From Clostridia bacterium (GTDB lineage Bacteria; Bacillota; Clostridia; Oscillospirales; Acutalibacteraceae): 6,127 nucleotides of DNA. Location: contig JAGACE010000020.1 in NCBI GenBank assembly GCA_017614275.1, positions 1 to 6,127 on the forward strand, read 5' to 3'. A program made the position numbers and the translations under genes. Positions 1 to 5,734 of the stretch are shown here, piece after piece. The stretch's first letter is position 1. Every line of letters begins with the position of its first letter. The notes beneath the pieces are model-generated. The model ran no database searches, was not told the origin of the DNA, and saw nothing but the letters and a program-made list of their open reading frames with translations.

Positions 1-1257
1 GAGGCCCATGCGGCAGGCGTGGTTCGGATCCAGGAAGGATCCGAAAGCGCCGGCCAGCAGGACGCGTGTGATGTCGGTCAGCTCCAGCCCGAGGTGCTTT
101 GCCAGCAATTCGATGCCGGCTGCAACAGCGCCTTTGGCGAGCATGACTTCTCTGATGTCGGTCTGGGTCAGGTAGAGGCCGTCGGTCAGCGGGAGCACCC
201 GCTCGCCGTCGATCTCGTCCTTCGTCTGGATGCGGCCCCGTTTGTTGATGAGGCCCTGCTCCAGATAGACGGCCACGGCGTCGATGAGCCCGGAGCCGCA
301 GATGCCTTCGGCGGGCCTGTCTCCGATGACATGGCAGCGGACTGCTCCATCCTCCCACCGGACCTTGTCGATGGCGCCCGCGGCGCCGCGCATGCCGAAG
401 CGGATCTTCGCGCCCTCCAGCGCGGGACCGGCCGCGGTGGAACAGGCCGCCATGCGGCCGCCGGCGGAGAGGACCATCTCTCCGTTGGTGCCGATGTCGA
501 CGAGCAGGGTCGGCTCCTCCGCCTTCTCCAGCGCGCAGGACAGGACGCAGGCCATGGTGTCCGCGCCTACATATCCCGCGATGTCCGGGACCACCAGCAG
601 GTCTGCGTTCGGGCAGACCGGCAGATAGTCCGAGGCGGAGAGGACGCCCGGTTCGGTCAGGACCGGGTCGAAGGGGACGCCGGCCAGGTTGGAGACGTCG
701 ATCCCCAAAAACAGCTGCTGCATGGCGGGGTTCCCGACGACGGACACCACCCCGATGTCTTCGGGCGAAGTGCCGCTCTTCTCGCAGACGGTCCCGATCA
801 GGGAGCCGACGGCGTTCGTGATGAGCTCCTGCAGGGTCCCGGCGTCGCCGGACAGCGCCGCCTGGATGCGGGAGATGACGTCGGCGCCGAAGGCCTGCTG
901 GGGGTTCAGCGTACTGGCGCGGGCCAGTTCCTCTCCGGTGTGCCCGTCCAGCAGGAAGGCGACCACCGTGGTGGTCCCGATGTCCACAGCCAGCAGGTTC
1001 CCCGCGCGGACCGGGTCCACCGGTACATCGCCCGCGGCGATGCCGTCTTCCAGGACCACGGCCCCCGTTTCCTCGGGGACTTCGATGACACAGTCTTCGG
1101 TGACCACCGTCTGACAGGCCAGGACCTCTTTGCCGTTGACGCGCACGAGACACTTCCCGCAGGCGCCGAGGCCCCCGCAGGGTGCGGAGAGAGCTACTCC
1201 GTTTTCACGAAGTAGCTCTAATACGTTGGTTGGCTGTTTGACAGTGTACCGTTCCAT
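1..1257 (-). CDS. Reductive activator of corrinoid proteins ([2Fe-2S] ferredoxin + ASKHA ATPase, RACE/RACo type), C-terminus cut by window edge
   Basis: This frame is open from an ATG at 1257 to the window edge, giving 419 visible residues; family members usually run to roughly 600, so the C-terminus is missing. It starts with a plant-type ferredoxin domain whose cysteines are C27, C33, C36 and C48 (PCGGLGACGKC, then ACQT). An ASKHA nucleotide-binding region follows: DIGTTT at residues 92-97, a second phosphate loop VDIGTNGEM around 253-261, and LAGAFGSFLD at 401-410. Proteins of this family use ATP hydrolysis to push an electron from the iron-sulfur cluster onto inactive Co(II) corrinoid, restoring Co(I); they are cytosolic. 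The gene starts 13 nt after the corrinoid protein, its likely client, with AGGAG 4 nt before the ATG. The ferredoxin part is short: there is almost no strand before the cluster and only 11 residues between C36 and C48. The family is clear; the exact client is inferred from the neighbour. Confidence 0.93.
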   Translation of the reverse strand, partial: MERYTVKQPTNVLELLRENGVALSAPCGGLGACGKCLVRVNGKEVLACQTVVTEDCVIEVPEETGAVVLEDGIAAGDVPVDPVRAGNLLAVDIGTTTVVAFLLDGHTGEELARASTLNPQQAFGADVISRIQAALSGDAGTLQELITNAVGSLIGTVCEKSGTSPEDIGVVSVVGNPAMQQLFLGIDVSNLAGVPFDPVLTEPGVLSASDYLPVCPNADLLVVPDIAGYVGADTMACVLSCALEKAEEPTLLVDIGTNGEMVLSAGGRMAACSTAAGPALEGAKIRFGMRGAAGAIDKVRWEDGAVRCHVIGDRPAEGICGSGLIDAVAVYLEQGLINKRGRIQTKDEIDGERVLPLTDGLYLTQTDIREVMLAKGAVAAGIELLAKHLGLELTDITRVLLAGAFGSFLDPNHACRMGL

Positions 1258-1270
1258 TGTTCTCCTTTTG

Positions 1271-1903
1271 TTACGAGGCGGCCCAGCCCTGGCAGACCGT
1301 GACGGTCTTCTTCGGGGAGTAGGCCCATTCGTCTGCGCCGATGGTGGCACAGGCGGCTTCGGAGACGGGAGCGCCGCCGACGATGATCTTCACGTCGTCC
1401 CGCATGCCGGCCGCTTTGAAAGCGTCGACGGTGGCTTTCATGGAGTCGATCGCCAGGGTCAGAACGCCGGAGAGGGCGATGATCTTGATGCCCTCCGCTT
1501 TCGCGGTCTCCACGATCTTCTCGGGAGGAACGTCGATGCCGAGGTCGATGACCTCGAAGCCGCCCGCTTCGAGCATGGCGCGCACGATGTTCTTGCCGAT
1601 GTCATGCAGGTCGTCCTTGACCGTGCAGAGGATCATTTTGCCGACCGACTGGGAACCGTCGCCGGACAGGGCCGGTTTGACGATCTCCATGGCGGCGGTC
1701 AGGATCTCGCCGGCATAGATGAGGTCGCCCACGAAATACTCGCCTTCTTCGAAGCGTTCGCCGACGATCTTCATGCCTTCCTGGCATGCGTCCAAGGCGT
1801 CATTGACATCGGCACCGCCGTTGTCCATGACTTCCTGCATCATTTCCATCAGTTCGTCTTCTTCCAGATCCGCCATTGCGTCGAGGATCGCTTTGGTATC
1901 CAT
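1271..1903 (-). CDS. Corrinoid (cobalamin-binding) methyltransferase protein, MtgC/MttC/MtvC-like
   Basis: This 210-aa protein carries a methyl group on a cobamide between two methyltransferases in the cytosol. Residues 1 to about 85 form the helical cap domain that precedes B12 domains in methionine-synthase-like proteins. Residues 88-210 form the Rossmann-like cobalamin domain. It holds the base-off/His-on signature D98-L-H100-D-I-G103, where H100 should be the lower axial cobalt ligand, followed by SGVLTL (145-150) and the GG of GGAPV (176-180). Length and domain order are normal for the stand-alone corrinoid proteins of methylamine, glycine betaine and O-demethylase systems. The start is supported by AAAGGAG 7 nt upstream of the ATG. 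It lies 62 nt after the pterin methyltransferase and 13 nt before the activator. The family is certain, but its specific methyl donor cannot be read from the sequence. Confidence 0.96.
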   Translation of the reverse strand: MDTKAILDAMADLEEDELMEMMQEVMDNGGADVNDALDACQEGMKIVGERFEEGEYFVGDLIYAGEILTAAMEIVKPALSGDGSQSVGKMILCTVKDDLHDIGKNIVRAMLEAGGFEVIDLGIDVPPEKIVETAKAEGIKIIALSGVLTLAIDSMKATVDAFKAAGMRDDVKIIVGGAPVSEAACATIGADEWAYSPKKTVTVCQGWAAS

Positions 1904-1965
1904 AAAAATACTCCTTTCCCAAAAACAGGATTATCTCTTTCGCCTTAATAATAGCAGAATGTTCT

Positions 1966-2766
1966 TTATTTGAAAACACCTTTTCGGAACGCGCGGTTAT
2001 ATTTTCTTCCGCCGGTGTCGACGCCCGTCAGGGCGGCGTGCGCGTGGATGGCGCCCATCATGGACGGGCTGGCCGGGTCCAGGATGCCGGAGTCGAGTCC
2101 CGCGTCCAGCGCTTCGGCGATGGTGATCATGTTGACATACTTCCGCGCGGGCATGCCGAAGGAGATGTTGGAGATGGCGCCGGTGACCTTGACGTCAGGG
2201 GCGTAGGCGTGGATCTCCCGGATGCAGGTGCAGAAATCTTCCAGCGCGGTGGGGACGGTGGACAGGGACATGACGCAGGGGTCGATGTGCAGGTTCGGCA
2301 GCGCGACGCCGAACTTGTCGGCCTTGTCGATGATCCGCTTGGCGATCTCGATCTTCTTGTTCGAGTCGAGCGGGATGCCGTCCTGGTCGCAGGTCAGGCC
2401 CACGACGTTCCAGTCGGTGCCGGCGATGAGCGGGAAGAGGGTCTCGCACTTCGTGCCCTCTTCGTTGACCGAGTTGACCATGCCGGGGCGGGCAACGCGG
2501 CCCTCTTCCAGGATCCGTTTCAGGAGCAGCGGGTCCGGGCTGTCGATGCACAGGGGCACATCGCACTCGTCCTGCATGATGTCGATGAGCCAGCACATGG
2601 CCTCATACTCTTCGGACGGGTCCGTCGAGGGGGCGCAGTCCAGGAACCCGGGCTTGGCCGGCAGCTGGACGCGGACGCGCTCGCGGATCAGTTCTTCATC
2701 CCGCTTCTCGATGGCTTCTTTGATGGACGGGATGGCGCCGTTGATTTTTTCACCAATAATGATCAT
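1966..2766 (-). CDS. Methyltetrahydrofolate:corrinoid methyltransferase family (pterin-binding, AcsE/MtgA/MtvA-like)
   Basis: This 266-aa TIM-barrel protein of the dihydropteroate-synthase/pterin-binding superfamily is close in length to AcsE (about 262 aa). Visible hallmarks are GEKIN at 5-9, D43 (FLDC), D75 (CIDS), N98 (MVNSV), D162 (HIDP) and the strongly diagnostic SNISFGMP at 199-206. In AcsE-type enzymes the equivalents of D75, N98, D162 and N200 hold the pterin ring. The likely reaction is methyl transfer between the corrinoid protein encoded next door and tetrahydrofolate, making methyl-THF for the Wood-Ljungdahl route; in principle the reaction is reversible. In a multi-component system this is the second methyltransferase (MT-II). 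GGAGG sits 9 nt before the ATG, and the gene begins 19 nt after a 43-aa small ORF. It lacks the extra domains of methionine synthase, so it is not MetH. Direction and partner are inferred from context. Confidence 0.94.
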   Translation of the reverse strand: MIIIGEKINGAIPSIKEAIEKRDEELIRERVRVQLPAKPGFLDCAPSTDPSEEYEAMCWLIDIMQDECDVPLCIDSPDPLLLKRILEEGRVARPGMVNSVNEEGTKCETLFPLIAGTDWNVVGLTCDQDGIPLDSNKKIEIAKRIIDKADKFGVALPNLHIDPCVMSLSTVPTALEDFCTCIREIHAYAPDVKVTGAISNISFGMPARKYVNMITIAEALDAGLDSGILDPASPSMMGAIHAHAALTGVDTGGRKYNRAFRKGVFK

Positions 2767-2785
2767 ATCGTTTTTCCTCCGTGGT

Positions 2786-2917
2786 TCAGCCGTCCCGCAT
2801 GATCTGCAGAAGAAGCGGCATCAGGAATTTTTTCATCGGTCGGAAGTAGAAGGGCAGCACATCATGGCACCACTTCTCGTAGCCTTCCGGATACGACAGA
2901 TACGGTCTCATGTTCAT
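2786..2917 (-). CDS. Small 43-aa protein between the second URO-D gene and the pterin methyltransferase (hypothetical)
   Basis: I do not recognise a family. The ORF has an excellent ribosome site, AGGAGG at 2930-2925 with a 7-nt spacer, which overlaps the stop codon of the preceding URO-D gene and suggests translational coupling. The peptide begins MNMRPYLSYPEGYEKWCHDV, is rich in aromatic residues, and ends with a basic, then hydrophobic stretch (residues 26-40: R-P-M-K-K-F-L-M-P-L-L-L-Q-I-M). This could be an amphipathic helix or a short membrane-associated tail; there is no clear signal peptide. A second small ORF stands in the same place after the first URO-D gene, and both contain a V-x-P-F..R..K..F pattern, so they may be related or play similar roles. 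A small subunit of the methyltransferase is possible but unproven. An ATG two codons further in is an alternative start. Confidence 0.72.
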   Translation of the reverse strand: MNMRPYLSYPEGYEKWCHDVLPFYFRPMKKFLMPLLLQIMRDG

Positions 2918-2929
2918 ACTGGCACCTCC

Positions 2930-4123
2930 TTACAGTTTATACTCGCTGACAAAGTCGCAGATGGCCTTGAGATTGTCAGACGTGCAGTCGTTCTTGTACG
3001 AGAGCATCTTGCCCTCGGAGAGGATGAACCCTCCCTGGCGGCCGAGTTCATCGCACAGCTTTTTCGTGTGCGCCACACACTCGTCCGGCGTGCCGCCCGA
3101 CAGCAGCTCGGTGGACAGACCGCCCATGATGGCGACGTTCGGCGCCGCCTCGCGGAACGCGAAGGGATCGTCCTGCTCGAGGTGCATGGTGACGGTGCCC
3201 TTCGGATAGTACTGGAACTTGTCCGCGTAGCGCAGGATGGAGCCCTCCGCGAAGATGCGGACGTTCATGCCCTTGAACGCGTAGGCGTCCAGGAGCCGCT
3301 TGAGGCTCGGCCACAGGAACGTGTCGAACTGTTTCGGGTTCAGGATGTTGTGGGAGAGCAGGATGATGGACGCGTCGAAGCAGTACTTGTCATCCTGCGG
3401 CCCGTCCGAGAGGTAAGTCTTCTCGATGAGCGGGTCGATGTACTTCTCGTCCCATTTCTCACAGAAGTCTCTGATGAGGTCCTTGTTGCGCCGCAGGGCG
3501 ATGGACAGGTCCTTGATGCCCAGCAGGTTGGATTCCATCTCCTCGATGCCGAACTGGATGGCCCCCTTGGCGGGGTTGTTCGGGGCCAGGGAGGGGATGC
3601 CGAACTCCTTGCCGGACACGCTGCCCATGTGGATGATGAAGTACGTGTACTTCAGGTACTCCCAGAAGACTTTGCGCCAGGTCTCGATGTCCTTGTTCAC
3701 CCAGTCCTCGCCGTACTTCTCCGGCAGGATCTTTTCCCACGTGTAGCGGGTCGGATCCTCCAGATAGTCCATGAGGGTGTCCACGGTGCAGTGGGCGTGG
3801 TCCTTGATGCCGACGGCTTCTTCGGTGTAGTAGTAATACCCCTCGGAGCCGAATGCCTCGGTCACGTTGAACTGGTTGCGGATGCCCACGTCCATCAGAC
3901 CGTCCACGTTGTAGGTCTCCAGGAAATGACGGACCACTCTCTCCATGACTTTGAAATCCGTCAGGGCCTCCGGGAGCGATTCGCCCGCGTCGAACACCTT
4001 CCAGGTGACGGCGTTGCAGAAGTGGGGGACGCGCTCGGTGGGTTTGAAGTTCGCCTGGTCGCGGAACAGCCGGATGCGCTCCGCTTTCAGGTCCTTCATC
4101 TGCTGTTTCTGTGCCTTATCCAT
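2930..4123 (-). CDS. URO-D-fold (uroporphyrinogen decarboxylase family) corrinoid methyltransferase, second copy
   Basis: This 397-aa protein belongs to the URO-D superfamily in the MtaA/CmuA/O-demethylase-like branch; it is not the heme-pathway enzyme. Family features are the L-N-P-K-Q-F...WPSLK helix (261-275), a strand ending in F-A-E293-G-S, E316-Q-D-D-P, the loop IMGGLSTELLSGGTP (332-346) and GGFILSEG (364-371). In MtaA/MtbA the strand normally carries His-x-Cys, a zinc site that activates the substrate thiol. Here it reads R-I-F-A-E and the later Cys is also missing, so zinc binding must differ or be absent. The likely role, from its neighbours, is to move a methyl group from a substrate to the corrinoid protein, alone or paired with the paralogue upstream. 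The start codon is fixed by an in-frame TGA at 4135-4133. The best SD (AGGAAGGAA) is about 13 nt away, longer than for the other genes. Family certain, substrate unknown. Confidence 0.92.
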   Translation of the reverse strand: MDKAQKQQMKDLKAERIRLFRDQANFKPTERVPHFCNAVTWKVFDAGESLPEALTDFKVMERVVRHFLETYNVDGLMDVGIRNQFNVTEAFGSEGYYYYTEEAVGIKDHAHCTVDTLMDYLEDPTRYTWEKILPEKYGEDWVNKDIETWRKVFWEYLKYTYFIIHMGSVSGKEFGIPSLAPNNPAKGAIQFGIEEMESNLLGIKDLSIALRRNKDLIRDFCEKWDEKYIDPLIEKTYLSDGPQDDKYCFDASIILLSHNILNPKQFDTFLWPSLKRLLDAYAFKGMNVRIFAEGSILRYADKFQYYPKGTVTMHLEQDDPFAFREAAPNVAIMGGLSTELLSGGTPDECVAHTKKLCDELGRQGGFILSEGKMLSYKNDCTSDNLKAICDFVSEYKL

Positions 4124-4165
4124 AAGCCTGAATCATTTCCTTCCTGTTCTGTATTGCAAGCGTTT

Positions 4166-4372
4166 TTACATCATCAAGACCATGGCGTAAGAGCCGAGGA
4201 ACGATTTTGCGAACTGGGAGTCGAAGACTTTATCCACCAGTTTCGCGAAGGGTTTCAGCCGCAGGAAGGGGAACACGATCTGCAGGACGCCCCGCACGAA
4301 GTCGAACATGACCTCGGTCAGCGTCTTCGGATTGTTGACGTAGGTGTACTCCGGAAGCTCTGATTTCTTCAT
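4166..4372 (-). CDS. Small 68-aa protein between the two URO-D genes (hypothetical)
   Basis: I do not recognise a family. The ATG at 4372 has AAAGGAGGA with an 8-nt spacer, overlapping the stop codon of the upstream URO-D gene, so it is very likely translated and coupled to it. Residues 1-20 are polar (MKKSELPEYTYVNNPKTLTE). Residues 21-39 are hydrophobic and aromatic with single charges (FDFVRGVLQIVFPFLR), and a basic amphipathic segment (40-56) and the hydrophobic end SYAMVLMM follow. This pattern fits an amphipathic, membrane-surface or subunit-binding helix better than a clean transmembrane span. The placement copies that of the 43-aa ORF after the second URO-D gene. It may be an accessory subunit of the neighbouring methyltransferase; nothing in the sequence proves this. 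Confidence 0.82.
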   Translation of the reverse strand: MKKSELPEYTYVNNPKTLTEVMFDFVRGVLQIVFPFLRLKPFAKLVDKVFDSQFAKSFLGSYAMVLMM

Positions 4373-4387
4373 GTCGGTTCTCCTCCT

Positions 4388-5626
4388 TTAGTAATACAGA
4401 CCGTAGCCGTGGACGAACTCGTTGACGGCACGGATGTTCTCGGGTTTGGCGTCCGCGGGGGACAGGAGCACCTTGTTGCCGGTGCAGAAGATGAATCGCC
4501 CGCCGGGGGCCAGCTCATCCACCATCTGTTTGGCGGCGTCGATGCACTCATCTCTGGTGCCGTTGCGCAGCAGTTCCAGCGGAAGGCCGGCCATGATGGA
4601 CTGGTTAAAGACGGTGTCCTTGACGAACTTCGGATCGTCGTTCTCCACGACGAGGGTGACGCAGTGGTCCGGGAGCTGAGTAAGGATCTCCAGTTTCTCC
4701 CGGCCCCATTCGCCTTCCAGAACGGTCAGCAGGTGGCCGCCGTGGGCGTGGATGTGTTCCGCCACCGCTTTGTAACCCGGCCAGTAGAACTCTTCAAACT
4801 GCTTCGGGCTGATGAACGGGGGGATGTGGCAGGGGTTGAAGATCCAGGGGAAGGGCGTGAACTCGAAGTCGTTGCGCAGAACGATGGCGTTGACCCCGTT
4901 CTTGAGCATCCAGGGGAGTCCGCCGCTCATGCCGCCCATCATCAGGTTCGTCATGTGGGTCAGGTCGATGCTGTAGTCGAGCAGCGCTTCCGTGGCGGCT
5001 TTGACTTCGTCCCCGTGGCGGCGCAGATCGCCGATGGTGGGGCGGAACCCGCGCAGGTAGTCGAAGAGGAAGTCGAGCGGCATTTCAGCGGCGCCGCCGA
5101 CGACGATGGGCGTGTCCTGGTTCTTGAACACGATGTTGCCGTAGATGAGCGCGCCGGCGAATTTCATGAACGGGAGGAGAGAGGAGAGGAACGCCTTTCT
5201 CTGCTCTTCGTTCGTGCCGTCGAACGCGGTGAATTTCCGCGGGGCGAACTCATCCAGGATGAAGCGGATGGGGTCCGCGGCGAGGGCCGCGTAGTCTTCG
5301 TCGACCATGGGGGCGTACTCTTTGTGCTGTTCCGTGAATCCGTCGCCGGAGATGAAGTAGACGTCGGAGCCCAGGACATCGCTCACTTCCCAGGCGTGGG
5401 CGAGCGTCGGCACATAGGCGCAGTCGTAATAGATGTCTTTGTAGATCTTCGCGTGTCCGTGGACATTGGCTTTGATGCTCGTGGCCGCGTCTTTCAGCAG
5501 GGTGCCGGAATACGCGAGCGCGTAGGTCTCCATCAGGCCGCAGATGGGCACCCGGTCGGGGATGCGTCCCGCGCCGACATCGGCCATGCGCTTGACTTTT
5601 TCGTCATACAGCTTATGCTTTGCCAT
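4388..5626 (-). CDS. URO-D-fold (uroporphyrinogen decarboxylase family) corrinoid methyltransferase, first gene of the operon
   Basis: This protein has 412 aa from the chosen start. It is a divergent paralogue of the second URO-D gene: both share (I/L)-(S/N)-P-K-Q-F-x-x-F-x-W-P-x-x-K, an E-G pair at the active-site strand, E-x-D-D-P, I-M-x-G-L, and L-L-x-x-G-T-x-D-E-C. In the numbering of the chosen start the strand is L-L-T-V-L-E304-G-E-W and the acidic motif is E328-N-D-D-P332. The His-x-Cys zinc motif of MtaA-type enzymes is absent. As the first gene before a corrinoid protein, MT-II and activator, it is a good candidate for the substrate-specific methyltransferase (MT-I), as URO-D-type proteins are in some acetogen O-demethylase systems. 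Two starts are plausible. I prefer 5626 (MAKHKLYDEK) because GGGAGG lies 6 nt upstream; an upstream ATG at 5650 (AAGGGAG, 5-nt spacer) adds eight residues. The substrate is unknown. Confidence 0.92.
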   Translation of the reverse strand: MAKHKLYDEKVKRMADVGAGRIPDRVPICGLMETYALAYSGTLLKDAATSIKANVHGHAKIYKDIYYDCAYVPTLAHAWEVSDVLGSDVYFISGDGFTEQHKEYAPMVDEDYAALAADPIRFILDEFAPRKFTAFDGTNEEQRKAFLSSLLPFMKFAGALIYGNIVFKNQDTPIVVGGAAEMPLDFLFDYLRGFRPTIGDLRRHGDEVKAATEALLDYSIDLTHMTNLMMGGMSGGLPWMLKNGVNAIVLRNDFEFTPFPWIFNPCHIPPFISPKQFEEFYWPGYKAVAEHIHAHGGHLLTVLEGEWGREKLEILTQLPDHCVTLVVENDDPKFVKDTVFNQSIMAGLPLELLRNGTRDECIDAAKQMVDELAPGGRFIFCTGNKVLLSPADAKPENIRAVNEFVHGYGLYY

Positions 5627-5632
5627 TTCGAT

Positions 5633-5638
5633 CCTCCC
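5633..5638 (-). promoter_or_regulatory. Ribosome binding site deciding the start of the first URO-D gene
   Basis: GGGAGG on the minus strand, 6 nt before the ATG at 5626, is an ideal Shine-Dalgarno site and lies inside the eight-codon extension implied by the ATG at 5650. The upstream ATG has its own weaker site (AAGGGAG at 5662-5656). The inner start is favoured, but use of both cannot be excluded. Confidence 0.6.
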
Positions 5639-5662
5639 ATTGATTATCATAGATTCTCCCTT

Positions 5663-5691
5663 ACCGTTTATAGTACATCATTTGAAACGGT
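5663..5691. promoter_or_regulatory. Perfect inverted repeat ACCGTTT-N15-AAACGGT, candidate operator at the operon head
   Basis: Two 7-base arms match perfectly as an inverted repeat, with centres 22 bp apart, about two helical turns, as expected for a dimeric DNA-binding regulator. The site lies just upstream of the first URO-D gene and covers AT-rich hexamers (TACTAT at 5675-5670 and TATAAA at 5672-5667, minus strand) that could be a -10 box. The best -35 at the right spacing is weak (TATCCA at 5698-5693), so the promoter itself is uncertain. No T-run follows the dyad, which argues against a terminator. A repressor or activator site is inferred; no regulator gene is present in the window. 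Confidence 0.4.
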
Positions 5692-5734
5692 TTGGATAGA
5701 GGGTTTCTGATTTCCGAATCGGGTTTCGGAACAT
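5678..5734 (-). other. Possible 18-aa leader ORF in the control region
   Basis: An ATG at 5734 opens an 18-codon frame (MFRNPIRKSETLYPNRFK) that ends in TGA at 5680-5678, with GGAGG 10 nt upstream of the ATG. It overlaps both inverted repeats and lies just before the first URO-D gene. It has no run of a single amino acid that would suggest classical attenuation. It is translated only if a promoter lies further upstream; chance occurrence is quite possible. Confidence 0.15.
5712..5731. promoter_or_regulatory. Perfect inverted repeat TTCCGAA-N6-TTCGGAA upstream of the operon
   Basis: A 7-bp perfect inverted repeat with a 6-nt centre lies 86-105 nt upstream of the preferred start of the first URO-D gene. 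As RNA it could form a small hairpin, but no U-tract follows on either strand, so it is not a convincing intrinsic terminator. A second regulator site or an upstream part of the same control region is possible. It overlaps the read-through tail of the SpoIIE-like fragment, where coding constraint appears to have gone. Confidence 0.3.

Noticed and set aside
19..1215. A 398-codon plus-strand open frame opposite the activator gene
   Set aside because: The minus strand encodes clear ferredoxin and ASKHA motifs. The plus-strand translation is low-complexity Gly/Asp/Arg/Val-rich sequence typical of a shadow frame.
1904..1965. AT-rich 62-nt gap between the pterin methyltransferase and corrinoid genes, considered as an internal promoter or terminator
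   Set aside because: I see only a 4-bp AGAA/TTCT repeat and the SD of the corrinoid gene. No hairpin with a T-run and no convincing -35/-10 pair is visible.
2222..4363. A 713-codon open frame on the plus strand running antisense to the pterin methyltransferase, both small ORFs and the second URO-D gene
   Set aside because: It crosses several well-supported genes and has no recognisable domain. Long antisense open frames are expected opposite GC-rich coding sequence, where strong third-position bias removes stop codons.
4388..5626. Heme-pathway uroporphyrinogen decarboxylase (HemE)
   Set aside because: The protein lacks the N-terminal HemE signature (PVWxMRQAGR) and sits among corrinoid methyltransferase genes, so it belongs to the methyltransferase branch of the fold. 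The same holds for the second copy at 2930-4123.
4409..5710. A 433-codon plus-strand open frame opposite the first URO-D gene
   Set aside because: Its translation is Val/Glu/Asp/Gly-rich without any family motif, and the minus strand carries an obvious URO-D protein with a proper ribosome site.
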